From Mesorhabditis belari (lineage: Eukaryota; Nematoda; Chromadorea; Rhabditida; Rhabditidae), in contig CAUEEP010000741.1 of NCBI GenBank assembly GCA_958450365.1, forward strand, positions 4,505,501 through 4,569,500: DNA of 64,000 bases. Direction: 5' to 3'. The notes under the pieces were generated by a model that made no database searches, had not been told where the DNA came from, and was given only the letters and a program-made list of their open reading frames with translations. The position numbers and the translations under genes are program-made. Below, piece by piece: positions 55,879 through 64,000 of this stretch. Each line of letters starts with the position of its first letter. The first letter of the stretch is position 1.

Positions 55879-56158
55879 TAGATTGAACATACGTCTTGTA
55901 TAGATTGAGCAATAATATAAACATGCTTAATATATGTTCTTAAGCGTTTTCTGTAGTTTTCTGCATCTTTCCAAGGTCTTTTATTGATTACAGTCTATAT
56001 CGGACGTCCGATACAGATCGAACAATAATAAACGTGCTTAAGATATGTTCTTAAGCGTTTTTTTGCAATTTTCTGCGCTTTTCAAAGAAATTTTATTGTC
56101 TTTTTTTGAGAATTTTTTTGTTTTCTTGTTTTCCTATTAAATGCTGCTTTTTTTACAG

Positions 56159-56464
56159 ATGGAGGACCTTTTTGACCAAGAATTTGGCGTGTTTTTACAA
56201 AAGAAGAAAAGAGGACAAATTCCAACCGCTGAAGCCTACAATTTGATGGTTGAAACGTTCCACAATCATCGTGAAAACTGCGAGAAACCAAAACTACCAC
56301 AAAACTACCACGAAAGCAACTTGCTGAAAAGATTTGCGCTCGTGATTGAACAAAAGGGAGCGCAGCTTTATCATGTGGGCGAGGAAAATGGCAGCGGAGA
56401 GATGCCAGCACATTTATATTATTGTTCAATCTATATAAGACGTACTATTGTTCAATCTATATAA
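56159..56464 (+). CDS. ORF resembling an integrase N-terminal region
   Basis: Follows a TTTTTTACAG acceptor-like string and starts MEDLFDQEFGVFLQKKKRGQ. It continues with AEAYNLMVETF, NYHESNLLKRFALV and a short tail that runs into the element's inverted repeat (CSIYIRRTIVQSI). The order (charged start, EAY motif, L-L-K/R-R-F block) recalls the region preceding the catalytic core in KRBA2-like integrases of animal mobile elements. There is no catalytic domain. Assignment is tentative. Confidence 0.4.
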   Translation: MEDLFDQEFGVFLQKKKRGQIPTAEAYNLMVETFHNHRENCEKPKLPQNYHESNLLKRFALVIEQKGAQLYHVGEENGSGEMPAHLYYCSIYIRRTIVQSI

Positions 56465-57009
56465 GATTTAGATTGAATCTAAATCGGACGGAAATCTAAA
56501 TCGGACACAACATATAAAAGATCTCTATAAAATCTTCCTTAAAAGAAAAACAAGATTTCTAGAAGGATAATAAATAAAAGCAGTTCTTGGCCATGAAATA
56601 GATAAAATGACATTGCTGGGTCACAGCCAGAGAGGCTCGTAAACTCGGCAGATGGTCAATGGTGATAGCGGTGGGATAACAGGCGGTCATGATATCAATT
56701 GCATCAAATAAATGCCTCTAGCCAAAGTTGCGCAATGTCTCAGCAAAGATTTTCAGAATCTAAAATGTATATTGAGCCAAAAATCAAAAAAAAGAACAAC
56801 TTTTAGACAGATGTTTGAGTGAGAAATCTCAAAATTCGTTCTTTGATCAGTTCACTTTGAAATCATTGATCCAAAAATGGAAAACTACGGTAAATCCCGG
56901 CATTTTCATTGCTAAAATTGTCTGAATAAAAGATATTCTTAAAAATCTGTACTTTTGAGTTGAAAACAGGCCAAAAGCGGTATCTCTTATTGAAAGGAAT
57001 GAAAATGAA

Positions 57010-57615
57010 AGGGAACGAAATCAGCGCTCACATATCTTTCGAAAAATAAAAAGATTCCGAACCTAAACCAATAAGTGTTGTATACTGTTCGAAAGCTCTG
57101 AATCTCCTCTACAAAATAATGGAATAAGATTTTGAATTGAATTGATTATTGGGGGCTTGGGTGACTTTTAAGTTGAAAGGTTAAAAATGAGCATTTTCTG
57201 CTACTCGACCTGCGGTTACTTTTTAACATCCAAGTCTTCAATAATCAATCCAATTCAAAATCTTATTCCATTATTTTGTAGAGGAGATTCAGGGCTTTCG
57301 AACAGTATACAACACTTATTAGTTGAGGCTTGCAATCTCCCTATTTTTGGAAAGAGATGTGAGTGCTGATTTCATTCCCACCAGCCTAATAGTTTTCAAA
57401 AAAGCTCTAACTGTATTAGAGTGGGAACGAAATCAGCGCTCACATATCTTTCGAAAAATAAAAAGATTCCAAGCCTCAACTAATAGGTGTTGTATACTGT
57501 TCAAAAGCCTTGAATCTCCTCTACAAAATAATGGAATAAGATTTTGAATTGAATTGATTATTGGGGACTTGGGTGACTTTTAAGTTGAAAGATCAAAAAT
57601 GATCATTTTCTGAAA
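57010..57615. mobile_element. Palindromic MITE plus an adjacent half copy
   Basis: 57010-57390 is a palindrome (AAATCAGCGCTCACATATCT mirrored by AGAGATGTGAGTGCTGATTT; ACAAAATAATGGAATAAGAT mirrored). 57425-57615 repeats the left arm directly. A third arm is at 58735-58925. Confidence 0.83.
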
Positions 57616-57902
57616 AATTTCTTTCTTTCATTTCATTAAAATATAAAAATCTTGTGTAAATTTGAACGCTGTTTGATTTTTATTTTGCAGTTTTAGCTGT
57701 TATTATGCACAACATCTAAAATGTACTTTCTGGACTCGAAATGTTGTCTCTTAACTTTTAAAATTTAATTCTCAAAAGAAAAACTCAAATTCTAACCAGT
57801 GATTAAGAATTTTCTGATTTTCTGATAAAGGATTTTCCTCTTACCTGCATTCTAAAAGACCCATAAAGTCGTAGATTTTTTTCTAAAGCATTTTAATTTT
57901 AA

Positions 57903-57940
57903 CTCGGTGAAATGGCCCAGTGGATAGTGCGCGGTCAAAA
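57903..57940 (+). pseudogene. tRNA-like 5' fragment
   Basis: GTGAAATGGCCCAGTGGATA carries an A box; no B box follows. Confidence 0.35.
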
Positions 57941-57979
57941 ACTAAATACAGTAATGAATTAGCTAAATACAAACGACGA

Positions 57980-58650
57980 TGTTCTTATGCACAACATCGT
58001 CGAGATCGATTCGGCCGAGTGCTTCTTCGTTGACGTGTGTCGTTTCGCTTCAACGATCTCTCCACGATCGATCATCTGTGCCGAGAGTTGTCGATGATCA
58101 TGAAAAGAGTCGCTGGAAGGTTGGTGACTTGGTATTATCAGTTTCGGAGCGTTACTAGTAATACGGGTTGGTTCTTTTACTTACCAAGGCAAATTCCAGG
58201 ACTAACCACAGAATTGGATGGAATTTGGAAGGCTCTCCGAACTTCGAGACTCCTATCTGGAAGGTCAACCAGTCCTTGCGCCACAATGGAATCAAAATTG
58301 AAATAAAACGATTTTCTCCGTCGTTATGAATCGAGACAAGATTGGTGTTCCTTATCTCTCTAAATTTGATTCCTTATCTCTCTAAAATTGGTTCCTTATC
58401 TCTAAAATTGGTTCCTTATCTCCAAATTTGGTTCCTTATTTTATTTTGCAGTTTTAGATGTTATTATGCACAACATCGTCGAGATCGATTCGGCCGAGTG
58501 CTTCTTCGTTGACTAGTGTCGTTTCGCTTCAACGATCTCTCCACGATCGATCATCTGTGCCGAGGGTTGTCGATGATGATGAAAAGAGTCGCTGGAAGGC
58601 TGGTGACTTGGTATTATCAGTTTCGGAGCTTTACTAGTAATACAGGTTCT
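57980..58650 (+). pseudogene. Duplicated ~175 bp fragment of an unknown gene
   Basis: 57985-58165 and 58463-58647 are about 95% identical and GC-richer than the surroundings. The shared sequence includes GAGATCGATTCGGCCGAGTG and GTTTCGCTTCAACGATCTCT. One frame reads FNDLSTIDHLCRELSMIMKR then WYYQFRS, but it is interrupted upstream and downstream in both copies. A short third match of the 5' edge (TTATTATGCACAACATC) is at 57700. No family recognised. Confidence 0.55.
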
Positions 58651-58734
58651 ATTTTGCACGACTTTTAATACATTTGGTCTTTAATGTATTAAAATGTTGA
58701 CTAACTTTGGCTAAGTTGTATTAGGGTCAAAGAA

Positions 58735-58925
58735 AAAAAACCAGCGCTCACATATCTTTCCAAAAATAAAAAGATTCCGAAACTAAACCAATAAGTGTTG
58801 TATACTGTTCAAAAGCCTTGAATCTCCTCTACAAAATAATGGAAGACGATTTTGAATTGAATTGATTATTGGGGAATCGGGTGACTTTTAAGTTGAAAGG
58901 TGAAAAATGATCATTTTCTGGAAAA
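58735..58925. mobile_element. Solo arm of the 57010 MITE
   Basis: CAGCGCTCACATATCTTTCC through GACTTTTAAGTTGAAAGG, colinear with 57425-57615. Confidence 0.8.
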
Positions 58926-59228
58926 TGGTAATAGCCATCTCCGGGCTTTCCGTTAAAAAATACCGCTGATTAACGGTATTTCAAAATAAGATAAAAGAAA
59001 AGAACTCCTGTTGTTGGTTCGTCTTCTAGAGTTAAATGCTTGTTTTTTGAAAAAGCCCATTTAAGGTCATTTTAAGCCAAAAACGACAAAAATTTGTTCC
59101 TCTTAATAGCCATGCCCGGGTTTTTCGTTAGAAAATATCGCAAAAAATAAAAACCGTTTCAAAAACCCAGTAGAAAAAAATTATGTTAGCTTTTTGGGGT
59201 CACGCGCTCCTATCCAAGGGGGCCGCGC

Positions 59229-59298
59229 GGCGCGCATGGCCGAGTAATTAGCGCGCTCGCAACGAGTGCGAGAGCTCAAGGGTTCGAATCCGTCAAAC
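59229..59298 (+). pseudogene. tRNA-like sequence, Ser-type anticodon loop
   Basis: GCATGGCCGAGTAATTAGCG (A box), an anticodon arm TCGC/AACGAGT/GCGA with CGA in the anticodon position, and AAGGGTTCGAATCC (B box). It lacks the long variable arm of tRNA-Ser and the acceptor stem does not close, so it is scored as tRNA-derived. Confidence 0.6.
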
Positions 59299-59359
59299 AT
59301 TTTGCTTTTTTACCAAAAGATAGAACATATAATAGAAATAACCTTTAAAGGAGCGTACC

Positions 59360-59706
59360 TTCGCGCCAGGCTCCACTTTACTCCAGGCTCCAGTTTGCGC
59401 CAGGCTCCACTTTGTTCCAGGCTCCACTTTGCGCCAGGCTCTACTTTGCTCCAGGCTCTACTTTGCTCCAGGCTCCACTTTGTTCCAGGCTCCACTTTGC
59501 GCCAGGCTCCACTTTGCTCCAGGCTCCACTTTGCTCCAGGCTCCACTTTGCTCCAGGCTCCACTTTGCTCCAGGCTCCACTTTGCTCCAGGCTCCACTTT
59601 GCGCCAGGCTCCACTTTGCTCCAGGCTCCACTTTGCTCCAGGCTCCACTTTGCGCCAGGCTCCACTTTGCTCCAGGCTCCAGTTTGCGCCAGGCTCCACT
59701 TTGCGC
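59360..59706. repeat. 17-bp GCTCCAGGCTCCACTTT satellite
   Basis: About twenty copies with GCGCCAGG, TTCCAGG and CTCTACTTT variants. Because 17 is not a multiple of three and no unit carries a stop in any frame, long overlapping open frames occur on both strands. None has other gene features. Confidence 0.95.
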
Positions 59707-59711
59707 CGTCC

Positions 59712-60071
59712 TCAAATCCAAGCCGTAGGCAGGTTCCCCATTATTAATAGAATAGACAAAATAGCTTTTAAAAGTTGACATGATTTAGAAAACGAATTTT
59801 TTTGTGTGTGTTTTGCTTTATCATGTAGAGCTGAAGTCTTTATTATGCATTTCAAAATCCGATACCCGGAAAATGAGACAATCTTCGTCGAGTGTTCAAA
59901 TTTGTCGGATCGGGGATTCCAAACTAAATCGTTAAACTGTAAATGGAATCGATTTTTGTTTTCCCCCACCGCTCCCCTAGCTTTTCCACCCGATTTAATC
60001 GAGGTGTTCGTACTGCTTCGCACTCGCTCCAAGAATTTGTTTCGTGGCTGAAAGTAGAAAAATTTGGCCAA
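59712..60071 (-). CDS. Open frame of uncertain status
   Basis: A 119-codon frame starting MAKFFYFQPRNKFLERVRSS, in a patch (59840-60050) of higher GC and fewer repeats than the flanks. The opposite strand is also partly open here. No family was recognised and no splice partners were found. It may be a conserved exon, a 5' gene region or chance. Confidence 0.25.
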   Translation of the reverse strand: MAKFFYFQPRNKFLERVRSSTNTSIKSGGKARGAVGENKNRFHLQFNDLVWNPRSDKFEHSTKIVSFSGYRILKCIIKTSALHDKAKHTQKNSFSKSCQLLKAILSILLIMGNLPTAWI

Positions 60072-60390
60072 GATTCAGGATTTCAATTCTCTAGATAACA
60101 CTTGGCACTTTTGAATTCAAGCCTTTAACAACTTTAACAACAACAACAACAACTTTAACAACTACATTATCAAAAGAGTGTGCTCATAATTCTTTTGTTA
60201 TCATGTACAAGAAGATTTTCATGTTGTTAGTGGAGGAAACAGTGAGCTGATGGTAGTGAGGCAATACATTTGGAAAAATAACTACCGTAAATAGCGTAAG
60301 CGATAATCTAATAAAAGCGTATGCGTTTCTAATTTTTCCCTATCCTTTTTCGGAATCTTTAAAAAATCACATAGAGGTGTGGGGCATATA

Positions 60391-60442
60391 TTATGTTGTT
60401 CGGATATAAACAAGCGTTACTAAACTTATCGTTGCGAGGGCG
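60391..60442. mobile_element. Solo mariner left end
   Basis: TTATGTTGTTCGGATATAAA then CAAGCGTTACTAAAC, preceded by TA; nearly identical to the left end of the mariner at 60701. No matching right end was found, so the rest has been lost. Confidence 0.8.
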
Positions 60443-60700
60443 TTAGTAAACTTGAACTGCCCAAACAATCACTGCACTGCTTAGCCAAGAATTCGACGTT
60501 TTTCTCGGAGAGTGACCAAATGACTAGTTTACTTAAAATGCAAGAGTTTGTAGAGAAAAGAGATCTAGTCCTTAGAGTTTTGATAAGAAAACTGGAAGAT
60601 ATCGATCTACAGAGTATTCTTACTAATTACTTATTACATCTACAGGACATTCCTCATTACAATTCTTTTTAATCGTTACTTTTAGCCAAATTCCAAATTA

Positions 60701-61654
60701 TTAGGTTGTTCGGATATAAACAAGCGTTACTAAACTTATCGTTGTGAGGGAAGCTTTTAAAACTTTTAAAACATGCATTTCTGTATTTAAAAGTACGTTA
60801 TCTTTTGTATATTTGGAATCTTTGTTAAACGGATAATTTCTTATTTTTAAGATCTTTTTTCTTGCTTTAGATGATCGACTTCAAATATATCAAGTTGCGA
60901 TCTTTAGGACGATCTTTAGGTTTGCATAGTTTGCCTACTTTACGACTTCAAACTGGGCAAAACAGTCGCGGAATCCCATCGAGATTTGGTCAAAGCTTTT
61001 GGGAATGATGTATTGTTCGAAAGCCGATGCCGAGCCTGGTTCCAACGCTTTCGGAATGGTGATGAAAGTCTCGAGGATCATGAACACTCTCGTCAAGAAT
61101 ATCATTGTCTACCTCAAGCGGTAGACAACGACAACGATAACGAGACAACGATAGGGCTGCAATCGAGTCGGATCCATGTCAAACGACGCGTGAACTTGCT
61201 CAACAGTTTCTATGTTCAAATTCTACTATTGATGAGCATCTCCACGCCATTGGAGAGACGATTAGATACGGGAAAGGCGATCAGATTCGGGAAATGGCTT
61301 CCTCACGAGTTAAGCAGTGCAAACAAGGCTTCACGGGTCGCTATGGCCCGAATCCTAATCCGCCACGCTAAAGATCATGACTTTCTTAATTCTCTCGTTA
61401 CTGGAGATGAGAAGTGGATCTATTTCGATAATACTATTCGAAAACGGCAATGGCTAGGACCAGGAGAACGTCCAAATCCGACCGTGAAACCGGACATTCA
61501 TGGGAAAAAGGTCATGCTCTCAGTATGGTGGAATAACAAGGACCTTATGTAACAAGGACCTTAACAAGGGCCTTGTTTATTTTGAGCTTCTACAACCCGG
61601 TCAAACAGTGACATCAGGACCGTGCCAACGCTCGTTTATATCCGAACAACCTAA
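60701..61654 (+). mobile_element. Mariner element, 3'-deleted
   Basis: Ends TTAGGTTGTTCGGATATAAA and, at the right, the complement of the same (TTTATATCCGAACAACCTAA), both flanked by TA. It contains most of a transposase gene, which runs directly into the right end after the PGQTVTS block, so the last third has been deleted. Confidence 0.93.
60935..61600 (+). pseudogene. Mariner transposase, truncated
   Basis: The frame reads LYDFKLGKTVAESHRDLVKA, then CRAWFQRFRNGDESLEDHEH (helix-turn-helix domain), a garbled linker, then RHAKDHDFLNSLVTGDEKWI with the first catalytic Asp in GDEKW, and HGKKVMLSVWW, followed by a TAA and the GLVYFELLQPGQT block in another frame. The HDNARPH and LAPSD blocks are deleted. 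Non-functional; it could be mobilised only in trans. Confidence 0.93.
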
Positions 61655-61657
61655 TAT

Positions 61658-64000
61658 TTACTTGGCTGAAAGTTTACTATTTACTTGGCTGAACCGGTTT
61701 ACTATTGCTTTCCTAAACCCCTCAGGTTTACCTGTATAACTGAATCCGGCATTCGAAAGATTGACGCTCTGAAATTGATTTACAGCTGAAATTTTGAATT
61801 TCACAGAAACAAACTTTCTCTTTTCATCGAAAACGATTCCAATATTTTCTTCAACAATCGTACATTCCGAGGAATCACTTTCAGAGGAATCGGAGGCAGC
61901 ACTAAAATTGGGAAATGACTTTATGAAAATGAAGTGAAATATGTACTTATCTTCTCTATTAAGAGATATGTACTTATCTTCTCTATTAAGAAATATCTAC
62001 TTATCTACTTGTTAAGCTTTATCATCTCTATTCCAGCTTTCTTATTCCTTTTTATTGACAATAAAAATGCTTTAAATTTGTATTTTTGACACAAATTCTA
62101 CATCTCTCCAAAGCAAAATCGCTGAAATACCTGATATTTGTGGCTAGAGTGTTTGTCATTGAATAGCTAAATCAATTGTTTTCATCTTTTAAACCTACAT
62201 TTTGTTTCGAATTTGAATAACCGGTGCTACAGTACCGGTAATCCCCTCGAAAAAGCGATGCTGGTTTGCGGGGTTATAACTTTAGACGTTGGCATCGTAT
62301 TTATAAGTGCTATATAGCATTTGAAAGCTCTCATTAAGCTCTACAAAATACACTAAGACCTTGAGGAATACGATAGTTTTAGCCAACTTTTAGGGGCTTG
62401 AATTTAATTGAAAATTTAGAAATCTAGAAGGAAAATTTTGTGTGATTTTCAGAGCAATTTTTGAATACCAGAGATGCTTCAAATCGTTCTGAAACCATGT
62501 TTTTCGGAAAGAACACAAAAAATGACCCGAAGAAAGTTGTTTTTGACAAGTTATAACATGTTTCCCATGAGGAGGAGATGTCGAAAGAGGGAGCTTCATT
62601 GACAATTGACATACGCCTTGAGCCATTTTTGTGTGTTATTCTGCTCTTTTTCTATCGTATTCCGCAAATTGTGATAGCACATTTTGTAGAGCTCAATGTG
62701 AGCTTTCAAATGCTATATAGCACTTATAAATACGAGGTCTACATTTAAAGTTTAAACCCTTTAAAGCAGCATCACTTTTTCGAGGGGGATATGGTTTGGA
62801 TCGGTACTGTAGCACTGTAGATTATTCAAATTTAAAGCAAAGTTGAGCAAAGTTTGCGCTTGGAACTTTATTTCTAAGTTGATTTAGCACTCACGAGTTT
62901 TTTCTAGAAGCAATGATGATTTGTTGCTTCAGTTGTGGCTCTCGTTTTTTCTCCGTTCCTTCTAGCATTCGATCGAAAAACCTATCAATGTTGATTTGTT
63001 AAAATTCAGCTTTTATTATCAGACTGGGGCTTTGTGAACAAATTCGCGGCCCAGAAATTCGTGGCCCCATACCGTATACTCGATTAAGCCATGTCCCTTT
63101 TCGAAAATGAACATCAAAATCGGCTTCCCCATAGGCGAAAACCCCCGATGGCACCGCTAAATTTGGATCGGATTCCGCTAAATCGGATTCCGCTAAAACA
63201 TCCAAATCAATGAATTCATCATTTGCTTGATCATCAATGAATTCATCATTTCCTCGATGTCCTTGAAATCCCGTCGATGCGAGCGGCCCCAAGAGGTCTT
63301 CGATTTCCGTGTCTGTCCGATTTCCGTCTCTGATCTCTAACACCAACTTCTTTGGCTCCAACCGCTTCGATGCACTTGCTCGTCGAAGCATCCAGCCAAA
63401 CCGCCGTCTCATCGCAAGCAACAACCGCTCCCGGAATTTGGAGCTTCACGTTCGCGCACAGACAGACAGACAGACTCTTCTGCTTTATATATAGTACTGC
63501 TTCTGCTTTAAGCAAATAAAATAGAGAAACGAACTCTTTATGTCGATTGTCATTGACAGTTCCCCAAGCGACTTTGAACAAGAACATGAAAATCTCAAGT
63601 AGTGTCACACAGCTCATTCCCAGGAATAAACCCATACTCCCAGCTACGTAACCTGTAAATAAAGAGTTTAAATTGGGTTACTGGTTTCAGTAAAAACTCA
63701 GCAAATCAATCGCCTTGAATCGCTTGAGTTGTTGAATGCGAATAAGCTTGCTGGATGAGAAATCGATGAGGAGAATGGAAGAGTTTCTGGAAAGAAAGCC
63801 GAGCTCTTATTTTCTTATTTTCACGATCAAGCTCTTATTTTCACGATCAAGAACAATTTGTTTGTGATTTGTATGCTTTATTTTGAAAATTACCTCTTAT
63901 TTGGTGCCACTTGGAGGTAGGTTGGTCGCTGCACACTGTAGCGAGGTCGATTACATTGTGGCTTGCAACTGCATCGCACAGATGGGAGCCCGAAAATCGA
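61658..64000 (-). CDS. DEG/ENaC sodium channel, C-terminal part (runs off window)
   Basis: Six exon blocks on the minus strand keep phase: 64000-63894 (partial), 63786-63698, 63652-63535, 62981-62895, 61901-61732 continuing to a stop at 61660-61658. The first block has the extracellular C-S-C-K-P-x-C motif and ends in a Y-rich segment (CKPQCNRPRYSVQRPTYLQV). The next leads to IDLLS, and the third is the hallmark TM2 region GSMGLFLGMSCVTLLEIFMF. Then comes a cytoplasmic tail with FFDRMLEGTEKKREPQ and an acidic serine stretch (SDSSESDSSE). These channels are amiloride-sensitive sodium or mechanosensory channels in the plasma membrane. A possible donor GTAAAC at 61731 could lead to further exons; without it the tail ends SKLSAK, 3 bp from the mariner target site. 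Introns hold a transposase fragment and a palindromic MITE. Confidence 0.9.
61940..62015. repeat. 26-bp tandem repeat
   Basis: Three copies of ATGTACTTATCTTCTCTATT plus AAGAGAT. Confidence 0.8.
62205..62830. mobile_element. Palindromic MITE in DEG/ENaC intron
   Basis: GCTACAGTACCGGTAATCCC at the left and GGATCGGTACTGTAGCAC at the right, then CCCTCGAAAAAG / CTTTTTCGAGGG and TTTATAAGTGCTATATAGCA / TGCTATATAGCACTTATAAA. Arms are about 150 bp with a ~300 bp centre. Confidence 0.85.
63000..63505 (-). pseudogene. Transposase fragment (pogo/Tigger-like) plus SINE-like remnant
   Basis: Between two DEG/ENaC exons the minus strand encodes VVACDETAVWLDASTSKCIE then AVGAKEVGVRD, which resembles the first catalytic-Asp block of pogo/Tigger (CENP-B-like) transposases (DETALWLD... 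GAKEV). One frameshift later another frame gives an acidic segment (NDEFIDDQANDEFIDLDVLA). At 63440-63505 it joins a GACAGACAGACAGACTCTTC / CTTTATATATAGTACT stretch matching the tail of the SINE-like elements. Disabled fragment; an inserted mobile remnant rather than channel coding. Confidence 0.6.

Larger units (their letters stand above)
55318..56521. mobile_element. TIR element upstream of the secreted-protein gene
   Basis: ATGTTGTGTCCGATTTAGAT at the left is mirrored by ATCTAAATCGGACACAACAT at the right, with an extra AATCTAAATCGGAC copy at the right. It contains a nested MITE (55360-55878), a tandem pair of ~110 bp segments (55885-56100, shared TATGTTCTTAAGCGTTTT) and an ORF (56159-56464). 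Immediately right (56535-56592) is a copy of about 55 bp of the secreted-gene intron at 52690-52753. Confidence 0.75.

Noticed and set aside
59266..59781. Several overlapping 74-170 codon frames on both strands
   Set aside because: All derive from the 17-bp satellite, which lacks stops in most frames.

Overview
This window is nuclear DNA of a nematode, most likely a rhabditid. Evidence: introns with TTTCAG or TTTTAG acceptors down to 39-43 nt; nematode families (Max-like bHLH of the MXL-1 type, an Srt chemoreceptor, an abhydrolase lipase, a two-Ig muscle-type protein, a DEG/ENaC channel); degenerate TTAGGC telomere-type repeat; very abundant mariner elements and palindromic MITEs. Most long open frames are minisatellites or transposon debris. 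The real genes were found by joining short exons in consistent phase.

Layout. 1-9379 is repeat-rich with no convincing gene. 9380-11740 (+) is the Max-like bHLHZip gene. 11741-14442 holds a mariner derivative, a LINE 3' end and one unexplained exon-like ORF. 14443-28612 (+) is a tetraspanin whose fourth transmembrane segment and tail are encoded twice, by two alternative terminal exon pairs. Its introns carry a mariner nested inside a Tc1-like element, several palindromic MITEs, a telomere-like block, and one member of a ~930 bp repeat pair. 28786-33255 (+) is a complete secreted lipase. 33256-37139 is intergenic and includes the second, inverted, member of the ~930 bp pair. 37140-43029 (+) is the two-Ig-domain protein, with nested mariner DNA in intron 5. 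44700-48147 (+) is a complete Srt receptor in 11 exons. 50446-55309 (-) is a 12-cysteine-class secreted protein of unknown function in 10 exons. 55310-61657 is mobile-element territory. 61658-64000 (-) is the C-terminal part of a DEG/ENaC channel that runs off the right edge; its apparent stop lies 3 bp from a mariner target site.

The genes do not look like one pathway or operon. Spacing is kilobases and introns are inflated by repeats. The shared theme is what fills the introns: at least nine tRNA-like sequences (two in a recognisable SINE-like unit), five copies of a TACCGTAAAT-ended element, four related mariner derivatives with reshuffled ends, and about thirty minisatellites. The strongest points for follow-up are the duplicated tetraspanin 3' cassettes with a broken decoy exon copy, the tRNA-like/SINE population, and the chimeric mariner foldbacks. 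Exon models are hand-derived from splice signals, phase and family similarity; no database search was run.
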